Shown one piece after another: positions 22,982-29,446 of a DNA stretch of 29,446 bases (the stretch's first letter is position 1; each line of letters opens with the position of its first letter). Under the pieces are notes generated by a model. That model saw nothing but the letters and a program-made list of their open reading frames with translations, had not been told where the DNA came from and did no database searches. The stretch lies in assembly GCA_003531585.1 (NCBI GenBank), contig DQFX01000023.1, forward strand, positions 4,928-34,373. The letters run 5' to 3'. The translations under genes were made by a program, and so were the position numbers. Source of the stretch: Oscillospiraceae bacterium. Lineage in GTDB: Bacteria > Bacillota > Clostridia > Oscillospirales > Ruminococcaceae.

Positions 22982-23779
22982 ATGGAAAGCATAGTTTCCG
23001 GAGACGTTTGTTTCCACCTGAAAACAAGAAAAGGGGACATCGGCAGATACGTGATACTTCCGGGCGACCCGGGGCGCGTTCCGAAAATAGCCGGGAAGCT
23101 CGACGGGGCGAAGCTGATAGCCAGCAACCGCGAGTACACGGTGTACACCGGGTACCTTGACGGCGAGAAGGTGAGCGTATGCTCCACTGGTATCGGAGGC
23201 CCCTCTGCGGCAATCGCGGTGGAGGAGCTTGTGATGTGCGGCGCGGACACGTTTATCCGCGTAGGTACGAGCGGCGGCATAGACCTGAAGGTCTCCGGCG
23301 GCGACCTGCTCATCGCAAGCGCGTCTATACGCAGCGAGGGAACCAGCCACGAGTACATTCCCGACGACTATCCGGCGGTGGCGAATTTCGACGTGGTATG
23401 CGCTCTGAAGGCGTCCGCGGACGAGCTTTCCGCCGACGAGGACGGAAACCGCGCGCACGTGGGCGTGGTGCACTCCAAGGATAATTTCTACGGCGAGATA
23501 GACCCGAGGAACACGGCGGTTCCCGAGAAGCTCTCCAACGCCTGGGCGGGGTATCTCAAGTGCGGCTGCCTGACCTCCGAGATGGAAGCGGCGGCGATAT
23601 TCTCCGTGGCTCTGCTGCGCGGAGTGCGCGCGGGCGCGGTGCTGACCGCCCTGTGGAATGTTGAGCGCACCAACGCGGGGCTTCCGGACAAGCGCTGCGA
23701 ATCCAGCGAGCGCGCGATAAACTGCGCGGTTGGAGCGATACGCAGGCTGATAGAAAACGACAAAAAGGAACACAGATAA
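22982..23779 (+). CDS. nucleoside phosphorylase, uridine phosphorylase-like
   Basis: A 265-residue NP-I family enzyme that splits a nucleoside with phosphate to a base and ribose-1-phosphate. VILPGDPGRV at 24-33 binds phosphate, TGIGGPSA is at 69-76, RVGTSGGI at 93-100, and SEMEAAA at 199-205 with Glu200/Glu202 binds ribose. The set and length favour uridine phosphorylase over purine phosphorylases, and it would salvage uracil, complementing the de novo pathway nearby. AAAGGAG precedes the ATG. A HAD phosphatase gene starts directly after the stop. Confidence 0.9.
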   Translation: MESIVSGDVCFHLKTRKGDIGRYVILPGDPGRVPKIAGKLDGAKLIASNREYTVYTGYLDGEKVSVCSTGIGGPSAAIAVEELVMCGADTFIRVGTSGGIDLKVSGGDLLIASASIRSEGTSHEYIPDDYPAVANFDVVCALKASADELSADEDGNRAHVGVVHSKDNFYGEIDPRNTAVPEKLSNAWAGYLKCGCLTSEMEAAAIFSVALLRGVRAGAVLTALWNVERTNAGLPDKRCESSERAINCAVGAIRRLIENDKKEHR

Positions 23780-24418
23780 ATGGCATTCAGTACAGTACTT
23801 CTCGACCTTGACGGCACGATAACGAATCCGTACATGGGCATTACGAACGGCGTTATGTACGCCTATGAGCATTTAGGGCTTGAAGTCCCGCCTCGGGAGA
23901 GCCTGCGCAGCTTCATCGGGCCTCCGCTCATCGTGGAGTTCACCCGGCGGGGCATGCCGGAGGAGCAGGCGCAGGAGGCGGTGCGGCTCTACCGCGAGTA
24001 CTACGGCGAGACGGGGCTATTTGAAAACGAGCTGATACCGGGCACGGTGGAGTTCCTGACGGAGCTGAAGCGCCGTGGGAAGCGGGTATGCCTTGCGACA
24101 TCCAAGCCGGAGAAATTCAGCGTGAGGATACTCGAGAAATTCGGGATAGACAAGTATTTCGACTTTATCGGGGCGGCTAGCTTCGACAGTTCCCGCTCCA
24201 GCAAGCTGGCGGTGATACAGTACGTCCTGGAGAACACCGGCGCGAAGCCGGAGGAGTGCCTGATGGTCGGCGACAGAATGCACGATATCGTGGGCGCTCA
24301 TGACGCGGGGATAAAGTGCGCGGCGGTGCTGGTGGGATTCGGCAGCCGCGGGGAGTTCGCGGAGTACGGCGCGGATTACGTCTGTGAAACGCTGGACGAT
24401 GTTCTGAAGCTGGTCTGA
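23780..24418 (+). CDS. HAD phosphatase, phosphoglycolate phosphatase-like
   Basis: A 212-residue haloacid dehalogenase-superfamily hydrolase. The four motifs are present: DLDGTIT at 9-15 (nucleophile Asp9, acid Asp11), Thr107/Ser108 in LATSKP, Lys142 in SSKLAV, and GDRMHD at 164-169 (Asp165, Asp169). A helical cap at 17-90 puts it in subfamily IA with Gph/PgmB-type enzymes. It starts immediately after the phosphorylase stop, so it may dephosphorylate a sugar phosphate or nucleotide linked to salvage; this is inferred from position only. Confidence 0.9.
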   Translation: MAFSTVLLDLDGTITNPYMGITNGVMYAYEHLGLEVPPRESLRSFIGPPLIVEFTRRGMPEEQAQEAVRLYREYYGETGLFENELIPGTVEFLTELKRRGKRVCLATSKPEKFSVRILEKFGIDKYFDFIGAASFDSSRSSKLAVIQYVLENTGAKPEECLMVGDRMHDIVGAHDAGIKCAAVLVGFGSRGEFAEYGADYVCETLDDVLKLV

Positions 24419-24465
24419 ATGTAAATTTTTCCTGCTGAATATAGCGAAAACGAATGCAGATAATA

Positions 24466-24517
24466 TAACTGCGGCGGACGGAAGTCACAGAAGCTCCGGA
24501 AACCGCAGTTATTTTGT
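24466..24517 (+). terminator. hairpin with T-rich tail before the DUF1540 gene
   Basis: TAACTGCGG (24466-24474) pairs with CCGCAGTTA (24503-24511), with a smaller CGGA/TCCG stem inside, and ATTTTGTATT follows. It can end the phosphorylase-phosphatase transcript. Because the DUF1540 ribosome site follows within 15 bases it might also act as an attenuator; the promoter that would support this is not clear. Confidence 0.6.
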
Positions 24518-24538
24518 ATTCTGAAAGGAAGCGTTAAA

Positions 24539-24712
24539 ATGGGAACTGAATTTGCAAACAAGCATATCGGCTGTACTATCCACAACTGCGAGCATCACTG
24601 CTGCTGCGAGGACTACTGCTCTCTCGACAAGATCGAAGTCGGCACACACGAGGCTGACCCTACAGTATGTCAGTGCACTGACTGCCTCTCCTTCAAGATG
24701 AAGAAGTCCTGA
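24539..24712 (+). CDS. DUF1540 cysteine-rich small protein
   Basis: A 57-residue protein with nine cysteines: C12, C17, C21-23, C27, C44, C46 and C49. The IGCTIHNC start, a central acidic KIEVGTHEAD segment and the CQCTDCLSF end match the DUF1540 pattern, small probable metal-binding proteins common in Clostridia with no established role. It has an extra CCC run. AAAGGAAG precedes the ATG at 7-8 bases. The stop codon shares bases with a following ATG. Confidence 0.85.
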   Translation: MGTEFANKHIGCTIHNCEHHCCCEDYCSLDKIEVGTHEADPTVCQCTDCLSFKMKKS

Positions 24713-24906
24713 TGAACCGTCTTACCGGGCTTAGCGGGCGAATCTTCAGAGATGAGGAGTCGCTCACGCCGGAAGCACTCGCGGCTGACCGTGCCGCAGC
24801 GGAATATCCTCTTAACAAACGATCGGCGGTAAGTCTGACCGATCTGCCTCCTGACATCTTTGCAATGATTTCTGTCATAAACCGTTTTCACGGCAGTCTG
24901 ACATGA
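24712..24906 (+). CDS. possible small ORF overlapping the DUF1540 stop
   Basis: A 64-codon frame starts at ATG 24712, inside the TGA of the DUF1540 gene (TGATG), and ends 31 bases before a strong hairpin at 24937. The product is soluble, mildly acidic and matches no family I know. There is no ribosome site, so it would depend on coupled translation. The overlap and the terminator position support it; the anonymous sequence argues against it. Confidence 0.25.
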   Translation: MNRLTGLSGRIFRDEESLTPEALAADRAAAEYPLNKRSAVSLTDLPPDIFAMISVINRFHGSLT

Positions 24907-24936
24907 AGCAGGAAAAGCGTCGGGGCTTTACCTGCA

Positions 24937-24969
24937 AAAGCGCCGCAGAGCATTCTGCGGCGCTTTAAT
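24937..24969 (+). terminator. 13-bp GC-rich terminator hairpin
   Basis: AAAGCGCCGCAGA (24937-24949) pairs perfectly with TCTGCGGCGCTTT (24954-24966) over a 4-base GCAT loop. The T-run is short. The flanking A/T arms make it usable from both sides. It closes the DUF1540 transcript. Confidence 0.8.
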
Positions 24970-25003
24970 CATAGAAAAAGTCATAATGAATAAATTGTAA
25001 AAA

Positions 25004-25316
25004 CTGTGGGAAAAAACTCTTGCGTTTCTCAGACAAACTTCGTTTGGCTCCCCGACCCACACTTCTTTAGCGCTTTTTGGCGTTTAACCGTTCTTCCGCA
25101 GGGAGTTTCTGCGCGCCGGCGCGCAGAGTTACCGCACTTCGTGCGGAGGTTTCGCCTGGCGGCGACAAGGGCTCCGCCCTTGTCCTGCAATGGGGACTAG
25201 GTCTGGCGTTAGTTTGGCACAAAATACAACATCGTGCTTATAACTGGCGGTGATATGTTGTGCCAAACTATCCCCTCCGGCGCTTCGCGCCACCTCCCCC
25301 ACTGGGGGAGACACCC
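25004..25316 (-). repeat. composite hairpin repeat, copy 1
   Basis: Read on the minus strand this island runs GGTGTCTCCCC..., a GGCGC-GAA-GCGCC hairpin, a TAGTTTGGCACAA...TTGTGCCAAACTA palindrome (plus-strand arms 25210-25222 and 25258-25270), hairpins GACAAGGGC/GCCCTTGTC (25164-25184) and CCGCAC/GTGCGG (25132-25146), the 20-bp palindrome at 25108-25127, and a GTGTGGG...CCCACAG end enclosing a CTTCG-capped stem (25034-25046). Copy 2 at 29045-29252 has the same order without the two middle hairpins. No ORF here looks real; the 472-base gap 24907-25378 otherwise holds only the two flanking terminators. Confidence 0.8.
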
Positions 25317-25332
25317 CCTTGACTCCCAATTA

Positions 25333-25360
25333 GGGGCGGCTCCACATTCGGAACCGCCCC
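25333..25360 (-). terminator. terminator-like hairpin after the MATE gene
   Basis: An 11-bp stem with one wobble (GGGGCGGCTCC at 25333-25343 with GGAACCGCCCC at 25350-25360) lies 19 bases past the MATE stop. On the minus strand only CTAATT follows, so the T-tract is poor and termination may be partial. Confidence 0.55.
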
Positions 25361-25378
25361 GCACATTTAAATCAAAAA

Positions 25379-26779
25379 TCACACCGATGTCTCCGGACTT
25401 AACTGTTTCTCGTCATGCCGCTGGAACTGGCGCTTCATCTTCCTATAGCACCAGAAGAACAGCGGGAACAGGAAGCAATCCGCGAAGATCCACGCCGCAG
25501 GATTCGCGAAGCACACCGCGTTGAATCCGAACACCGGAACCAGCGCCAGCGCCACAAGTCCGCGCGCGACCATCTCGAAAACTCCCGCGAAAATCGCGAT
25601 CTGGGAGAATCCCATGCCCTGTATCAGGAACCTCACGATATTCACGAACGCGAGCGGAATGTAGAACGCTCCGTTGCATACCAGGAACTGCTGCGCCAGG
25701 TCGAGTATTTCAGTGACGCTGCCGCCGTTGGTGTCGTTTACGAACAGCATGGAGATATTCCTGCCAAGCACAAGAATGATCAGGAACCCGATGACGGCAT
25801 AAACCGCGCCCAGTAATGAGCATGCCGCAAGCCCCTTCTTGACGCGCTCTATCTTCCCCGCGCCGATGTTCTGACCGCCGTAGGTAGCCATGGTGCTTCC
25901 CATTGCGTCGAACGGGCAGCACAGCAGCTGGCTCACCTTGCTTGCAGCGGTGACTGCCGCAACATATGTGGAGCCGAGTCCGTTGACCGCGGTCTGGATA
26001 AGGATAGAGCCGATCGCAGTGATGGAGTACTGAAGTCCCATCGGGATACCAACGCCGCAGAGCCTTACGATGTAGTACTTATCGAACCGCAGCTCGTCCC
26101 TGCTGAGGTGCATTATATCAAACTTCTTTATCATGTAGATAAGGCAGAGCACTCCGGAAACGAGCTGAGAAATAACAGTAGCCCAGCTTGCGCCCATTAC
26201 GCCCATGTTCAGCACCAGTATCATGAAAAGGTCAAGACCGATGTTGAGCAGGCTCGACAGTATCAGGAAGTACAGAGGGGTCTTGGAATCGCCGACGGAA
26301 CGTATGATTCCCGACAGAATGTTGTAAAGGAACGTTACCGGAATTCCCAGGAATATCACGAATATGTAGTCGTACGCCTCCTGGAAGCAGTCCGAGGGGG
26401 TGTCCATCCAGGTCAGGATATTCGTGCAGAGCAGGCAGGTCGAGGCAGTCAGCACCACGGCGAATATCACGGAGATCCAGATGGTGTTTCCCACGTATTT
26501 TCTCATCGAGTGGAGGTCCTTCGCGCCGAACATCTGCGCCACCGGAATCGCGAATCCGGTGCACACGCCCTGGACGAATCCCAGCACCAGGAAGTTTATC
26601 GAGCCGGTCGAGCCTACGCCTGCAAGCGCGTTTATTCCGAGAAACTGTCCGACTATCGCGGTGTCCACCATGTTATAGAACTGCTGGAACAGCATTCCGA
26701 GGAGCAGCGGCAGCATGAATCCGAGTATAAGCTTCATCGGGGAGCCTGTGGTGAGGTCTTTTGTTGAACTTTTTGCCAT
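25379..26779 (-). CDS. MATE family multidrug/cation efflux transporter
   Basis: A 466-residue membrane protein with about twelve helices in two related halves. PLLLGMLFQQFYNMVDTAIV at 25-44 (counting from the chosen start) is the classic first MATE helix, and the second half repeats it around GIPMGLQYSITAIGSILIQT. MATE pumps export drugs or metabolites in exchange for Na or H ions. I use the ATG at 26779, with AAAGGA before it, instead of the ATG 75 bases upstream, which has no ribosome site and adds a basic stretch outside the family. It has its own promoter and a 5' leader of about 75 bases, and is divergent from the DUF2798 gene. Confidence 0.94.
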   Translation of the reverse strand: MAKSSTKDLTTGSPMKLILGFMLPLLLGMLFQQFYNMVDTAIVGQFLGINALAGVGSTGSINFLVLGFVQGVCTGFAIPVAQMFGAKDLHSMRKYVGNTIWISVIFAVVLTASTCLLCTNILTWMDTPSDCFQEAYDYIFVIFLGIPVTFLYNILSGIIRSVGDSKTPLYFLILSSLLNIGLDLFMILVLNMGVMGASWATVISQLVSGVLCLIYMIKKFDIMHLSRDELRFDKYYIVRLCGVGIPMGLQYSITAIGSILIQTAVNGLGSTYVAAVTAASKVSQLLCCPFDAMGSTMATYGGQNIGAGKIERVKKGLAACSLLGAVYAVIGFLIILVLGRNISMLFVNDTNGGSVTEILDLAQQFLVCNGAFYIPLAFVNIVRFLIQGMGFSQIAIFAGVFEMVARGLVALALVPVFGFNAVCFANPAAWIFADCFLFPLFFWCYRKMKRQFQRHDEKQLSPETSV

Positions 26780-26859
26780 GATGTGTTTCCTTTCTGTCAG
26801 TCTTTCTATGGTCAGCCGCGGGCGTTTCCGGCTCCGGCTTTTTCTCAAAAACAATAGTA

Positions 26860-26888
26860 ATTATACAGTAACAGGGACGTTTATTCAA
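26860..26888 (-). promoter_or_regulatory. promoter of the MATE gene
   Basis: On the minus strand TTGAAT (26883-26888) and TATAAT (26860-26865) are 17 bases apart, with a TG just before the -10. It lies about 80 bases upstream of the MATE ATG. The 392-base gap 26780-27171 holds this promoter, an AT-rich middle with a palindrome and the divergent DUF2798 promoter. Confidence 0.85.
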
Positions 26889-27034
26889 GTGGTGAAATGC
26901 CCAATTCTTTTATCCGGCGCATACTTTTTATATAGAATATTGCACAAAAAATATATTCGCGTTTTGGAGGATTTCGACAGCCAGAACAATTGACGGTTTT
27001 GAAATTAATCTCGTGATTTTTGTAAATTTATTAC

Positions 27035-27046
27035 AACTTATAAGTT
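27035..27046. promoter_or_regulatory. 12-bp palindrome in the divergent control region
   Basis: AACTTATAAGTT is a perfect 12-bp palindrome, 24 bases upstream of the DUF2798 -35 box and about 150 bases upstream of the MATE promoter. Its size fits a dimeric regulator site such as MarR-type, which often controls efflux pumps, but no regulator gene is present and AT-rich palindromes can arise by chance. Confidence 0.3.
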
Positions 27047-27069
27047 AAAACATTTCGTACAAATCGCCT

Positions 27070-27099
27070 ATGACACCGCGATATAAAATCTTCTATAAT
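27070..27099 (+). promoter_or_regulatory. promoter of the DUF2798 gene
   Basis: ATGACA (27070-27075) and TATAAT (27094-27099) are separated by 18 bases. The start of transcription would be near 27106, only a few bases before a terminator-like hairpin. Confidence 0.7.
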
Positions 27100-27110
27100 A
27101 TCATACAGTG

Positions 27111-27148
27111 AAGGCACTGTGCAGTAACGGTGCCTTTTTTATTTTCTT
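27111..27148 (+). terminator. leader hairpin with U-tract before DUF2798 gene
   Basis: AAGGCAC (27111-27117) pairs with GTGCCTT (27130-27136), overlapping a run of six T followed by ATTTTCTTTT. Placed between the promoter and the ribosome site of the same gene it would terminate most transcripts unless some factor prevents it, so it is a candidate attenuator. Confidence 0.65.
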
Positions 27149-27171
27149 TTCTGTTACAGGAGGACAACAAA

Positions 27172-27657
27172 ATGCCAAGAACTAAATTCCAGAACATAGT
27201 ATTCACCGCCATCATGGCTTTTTTCATGGTGTTCGGAATGACCGTCTACAGTATCGTGGTGCAGACCGGGGAGCTCACCTATGGAACGCTCATCGCGGCA
27301 ATAACCGAAATGTGGATAGAATACGTTATCGTGTTCCTTATCGTGCTGCTGTTTATGTCGAAGCTCGCGGCAAAAATCGCTTTCCGCTTCATGGATCCTC
27401 ACACCGATAAGCCGATGTTCATTACCCTCGCCGTTCAGACCTGCATGGTCATGCTGATGGTTCCTACCATGACGCTAATCGTCAACTTTATCCACAACGG
27501 ATTCACCGCGGACTGGCTCCCGAGATGGCTTACCCAGTGGGCGCTCTGCCTGCCTATGGCGTTCTTCTGGCAGGTACTCTATGCAGGTCCGGTAGTTCGT
27601 CTGATATTCCGCACCATTTTCAGAAAGCAGCTCCAGACTGCGTCAGCGGAACATTAA
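27172..27657 (+). CDS. DUF2798 membrane protein
   Basis: A 161-residue protein built of two similar halves (about 8-72 and 80-150), each with two membrane helices, a conserved Trp-containing end and a Pro/Arg-bearing helix (WIEYVIVFLIVLLFMSKLAA; WALCLPMAFFWQVLYAGPVV), as in DUF2798. Function unknown. The true start is ATG 27172 after AGGAGG; an upstream in-frame GTG at 27130 falls within the leader hairpin. It is divergent from the MATE pump and lies 80 bases before the acetyltransferase, which has a separate promoter. Confidence 0.85.
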   Translation: MPRTKFQNIVFTAIMAFFMVFGMTVYSIVVQTGELTYGTLIAAITEMWIEYVIVFLIVLLFMSKLAAKIAFRFMDPHTDKPMFITLAVQTCMVMLMVPTMTLIVNFIHNGFTADWLPRWLTQWALCLPMAFFWQVLYAGPVVRLIFRTIFRKQLQTASAEH

Positions 27658-27670
27658 TCCCCCTCGGCGG

Positions 27671-27699
27671 TTGACAAATCACTTCCATTGTGCTACAAT
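27671..27699 (+). promoter_or_regulatory. promoter of the acetyltransferase gene
   Basis: TTGACA (27671-27676), a 17-base spacer and an extended -10 TGCTACAAT (27691-27699). Transcription would start near 27706, about 30 bases before the ATG, leaving a short plain leader. Confidence 0.88.
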
Positions 27700-27737
27700 A
27701 TCAACGGACGATTTTATATCACAAAAGAGGTATTTAT

Positions 27738-28952
27738 ATGAATAGGGACGATGAATCAAACTATACAGTCAGACCGCTGACGATTGACGATATCGACCAG
27801 TACAACGCACTGCTGAGATACGCATTCCAGGTCACGGAGCAGGAGCTTTCCGAGACCGGCTGGAAGAACGACGAGATAAAGCGCTCGAAGTTCCCGGTGC
27901 TCCAGCGCGCGGACGTGCTCGGCTGCTTCAGCGGCGACGATCTTGTGTCGCAGTTCGCCGTTTACCCGCTGGAAATGAACATCTACAACGTGAAGTACCC
28001 GGTTGGATTCGTGACCAGCGTTTGCACATACCCGGAGCACACTGGTCACGGCATTATGAAGCGCCTTATGATACAGAGCCTCACCCGCATGCGTGAGAAC
28101 CACCGCCCGTTTGCGCTGCTGTATCCCTACTCGATACCGCTTTACAGGCGGCTCGGCTGGGAGATAATCTCCAACAAGATGACCTACATCGTAAAGGACA
28201 CGCAGATACCGCGCAAGATCCAGGAGCCGGGTTACGTGCGCCGGGTCGAGTGGAACGACAGGCAGTTCATGGATCTTCACACGAAATTCGCGCAAAAGAC
28301 CCACGGCTGTCTCTACCGGAACAACCTTGCCTGGGAGGAATACTGGCGCTGGGACGAGGACGACACGAAGGTAGCGATATACTACTCCAGCTCGGACGAG
28401 CCGTATGGCTACATGGTGTACCTTATCAATAACGACATCATGCACGTCAAGGAGATGATATCGCTGAATCACGAGGCTCAGCGCGGTCTGTGGGAGTTCA
28501 TACACGCGCACGACTCCATGATAGACGAGGTGCGCGGGAACAACTACTACAGCGAGTCCATAGCGTTCGAGCTTGACGACAGCGACATCAAGGAAACTAT
28601 CCGCCCCTACTCGATGGGCAGGATAATCGACGTCGCGGAGTTCTTCGAAAGCTACGCCTGCGACCCGGACGAGCCTGCGGCGGTATTCCGGTTCGATGTG
28701 ACGGACGAACTTCTGCCCTGGAACAACGGGAGCTTCACGGTGCGGTTCGAGCGCGGAAAATGCCGCATTACCGACGAACCGGCGGAGTACGAAATGGGGC
28801 TGAGCATAGCTACGCTCACGACTCTGCTGCTGGGCTATAAGACCGCCGAGAAGCTGTATGTAATGGACAGGATAAAAGCGGAGCATTCCGCCGTGGAGAT
28901 ACTGGACGATATACTGTTCCATACTATCCCATACGTTTCGGATTACATTTAA
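27738..28952 (+). CDS. Eis-like GNAT N-acetyltransferase
   Basis: A 404-residue protein of the Eis type: an N-terminal GNAT domain (about 8-150), a second GNAT-like domain (about 160-290) and a C-terminal sterol-carrier-like domain (about 300-404). The acetyl-CoA region is VTSVCTYPEHTGHGIMKRLM at 92-111, with the typical V.T.P..RG.G pattern altered to HTGHG. PLYRRLGWE at 134-142 is also usual in the family. Eis proteins acetylate amines, in mycobacteria including aminoglycosides, but the bacterial gut relatives are uncharacterised. The ATG at 27738 follows AGAGG; an in-frame GTG at 27690 lies inside the -10 box and cannot be the start. Confidence 0.9.
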   Translation: MNRDDESNYTVRPLTIDDIDQYNALLRYAFQVTEQELSETGWKNDEIKRSKFPVLQRADVLGCFSGDDLVSQFAVYPLEMNIYNVKYPVGFVTSVCTYPEHTGHGIMKRLMIQSLTRMRENHRPFALLYPYSIPLYRRLGWEIISNKMTYIVKDTQIPRKIQEPGYVRRVEWNDRQFMDLHTKFAQKTHGCLYRNNLAWEEYWRWDEDDTKVAIYYSSSDEPYGYMVYLINNDIMHVKEMISLNHEAQRGLWEFIHAHDSMIDEVRGNNYYSESIAFELDDSDIKETIRPYSMGRIIDVAEFFESYACDPDEPAAVFRFDVTDELLPWNNGSFTVRFERGKCRITDEPAEYEMGLSIATLTTLLLGYKTAEKLYVMDRIKAEHSAVEILDDILFHTIPYVSDYI

Positions 28953-29009
28953 ATCCGTACATGAAACTCAAGGTCCCCTCTAAAAATTATCGCGCAGCGT
29001 ATTGGTTTT

Positions 29010-29037
29010 CGCTTCCTTTTGCTTACAAAAGGAAGCG
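29010..29037. repeat. hairpin CGCTTCCTTTTG / CAAAAGGAAGCG
   Basis: A 12-bp perfect stem with a 4-base CTTA loop just before composite repeat copy 2. It is 57 bases past the acetyltransferase stop and has no T-run after it, so it is not a standard terminator. Confidence 0.8.
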
Positions 29038-29044
29038 GGAGTGT

Positions 29045-29252
29045 GAGGTGTCTCCCCATGTGGGGGAGGTGGCGCGAAGCGCCAGAGGGGCTGGTTTGGC
29101 ACAACATATCACCGCCTGCTATAAGCATGATGTTATGTTTTGCGCCGAACTAACGACAGAGCAGAGCCATCATTACTCTGCGCGCTGGTGCGCAGTTATA
29201 CGTTTAAAAAGCATTAAAGTGGTGTGGGGGAAAACGAGAGTTTTCCCCCACA
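29045..29252 (+). repeat. composite hairpin repeat, copy 2
   Basis: The first 110 bases match copy 1 (minus strand, 25204-25316) with roughly a dozen differences: GGTGTCTCCCC, GGCGC-GAA-GCGCC, then the TTTGGCACAA palindrome. It continues with CTGCGCGCTGGTGCGCAG (29176 region), GTTTAA and a TAAAG..GTGTGGG end that also match copy 1, and finishes with a 13-bp hairpin (29223-29235 with 29240-29252) on a GAGA loop. About 75 bases holding two hairpins in copy 1 are absent. The 494-base gap 28953-29446 has no believable gene. Confidence 0.8.
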
Positions 29253-29281
29253 TGCGGCATATTACCTCGGTTGAATTATCC

Positions 29282-29310
29282 TCCCAAACAGTCCAGTGGA
29301 CTGTTTGGGA
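29282..29310. repeat. perfect palindrome containing CAGTCC / GGACTG
   Basis: TCCCAAACAGTCC (29282-29294) and GGACTGTTTGGGA (29298-29310) are exact inverse complements around AGT. It lies between composite repeat copy 2 and fragment 3. A T-run does not follow on the plus strand (AAAAAGG), but on the minus strand the stem is followed by GGATAATTC, so it is not a good terminator either way. Confidence 0.85.
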
Positions 29311-29346
29311 AAAAGGCGCTTGAGTGTTTAACATGCTGCTGGCAGC

Positions 29347-29397
29347 GGAAACTCTTACATTTCTCAGACACACTTCGTTTGTCTCCCCGGCACACAC
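29347..29397 (-). repeat. composite hairpin repeat, fragment 3
   Basis: The bases AACTCTTACATTTCTCAGAC and the following CACTTCGTTTGTCTCCCCG match the end module of copy 1 (25016-25061) in the same orientation, including the imperfect CTTCG-capped stem (AGACACAC/GTTTGTCT). This would be the far end of another minus-oriented copy cut off by truncation or extending past the window. Confidence 0.7.
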
Positions 29398-29446
29398 TTT
29401 GCAGCCATTCGCATATATTATATTGGTAACCTCTAAAAACCGGGAC

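Noticed and set aside
24670..24891. Small minus-strand frame opposite the DUF1540 region
   Set aside because: No ribosome site and it reads through the antisense of a supported gene.
26780..26854. Earlier ATG for the MATE gene
   Set aside because: Adds a basic stretch not found in MATE proteins and lies close to the start of the predicted transcript.
27690..27737. Upstream GTG start of the acetyltransferase
   Set aside because: It lies inside the -10 box of the gene's own promoter.
28961..29323. A 120-codon plus frame in the right-hand repeat island
   Set aside because: It is made of translated palindromes and repeat modules, has no ribosome site and parallels similar spurious frames in copy 1.
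25004..29397. Composite transposon
   Set aside because: No transposase, recombinase or terminal duplications are visible; the flanking sequences are short hairpin repeats rather than insertion sequences.

Overview
The window is GC-rich with dense AAAGGA/GGAGG ribosome binding sites, short gene gaps, many 4-10 base gene overlaps and clear sigma-A type promoters. Together with a PyrR-regulated pyrimidine operon, DUF624 and DUF1540 proteins, a GH5 glucanase and a CotH-domain protein, this points to an anaerobic gut or rumen Firmicute, most likely the Ruminococcus/Oscillospiraceae group. That placement is inferred from gene content and style, not from a marker gene.

Layout. (1) 1-3452: a possible gene tail, a convergent terminator, then a minus-strand operon: alpha/beta hydrolase, sirtuin, double zinc-ribbon membrane protein, TPM-domain protein. 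(2) 3561-13562: the pyr operon, with a strong promoter and a PyrR-dependent attenuator, in the order pyrR-pyrC-pyrF-carA-carB-(unknown 4-TM protein)-pyrK-pyrD. pyrB and pyrE are not in the window. The pathway steps present are carbamoyl phosphate synthesis, dihydroorotase, the NAD-linked class 1B dihydroorotate dehydrogenase and OMP decarboxylase. (3) 13771-14199: ruvX. (4) 14398-22955: SASA-type esterase, DUF896 protein, short-chain dehydrogenase, hotdog thioesterase, secreted GH5 glucanase with an inserted beta module, CotH-domain protein, a 34-residue membrane peptide, a DUF624 protein and another small membrane protein. (5) 22982-24906: nucleoside phosphorylase, HAD phosphatase, DUF1540 Cys-rich protein. 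(6) 24907-25378 and 28953-29446: repeat islands with no convincing gene, flanking a MATE efflux pump and a divergent DUF2798 / Eis-like acetyltransferase pair.

The signals least explained by ordinary genes are repeats. Three copies of a palindromic AATTCGGAATT element (6633, 13568 and 14304) sit at gene junctions in and just after the pyr operon; each carries an inner hairpin whose stem changes in a compensated way between copies while its CTTCG cap stays fixed. A second composite repeat family, built of hairpin modules, lies in inverted orientation on either side of the MATE-DUF2798-acetyltransferase block. The PyrR attenuator can be resolved to base pairs, and three further sites show a promoter followed at once, or a gene preceded, by an intrinsic-terminator-like hairpin. 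No transposase, CRISPR array, tRNA, rRNA or phage gene was seen.
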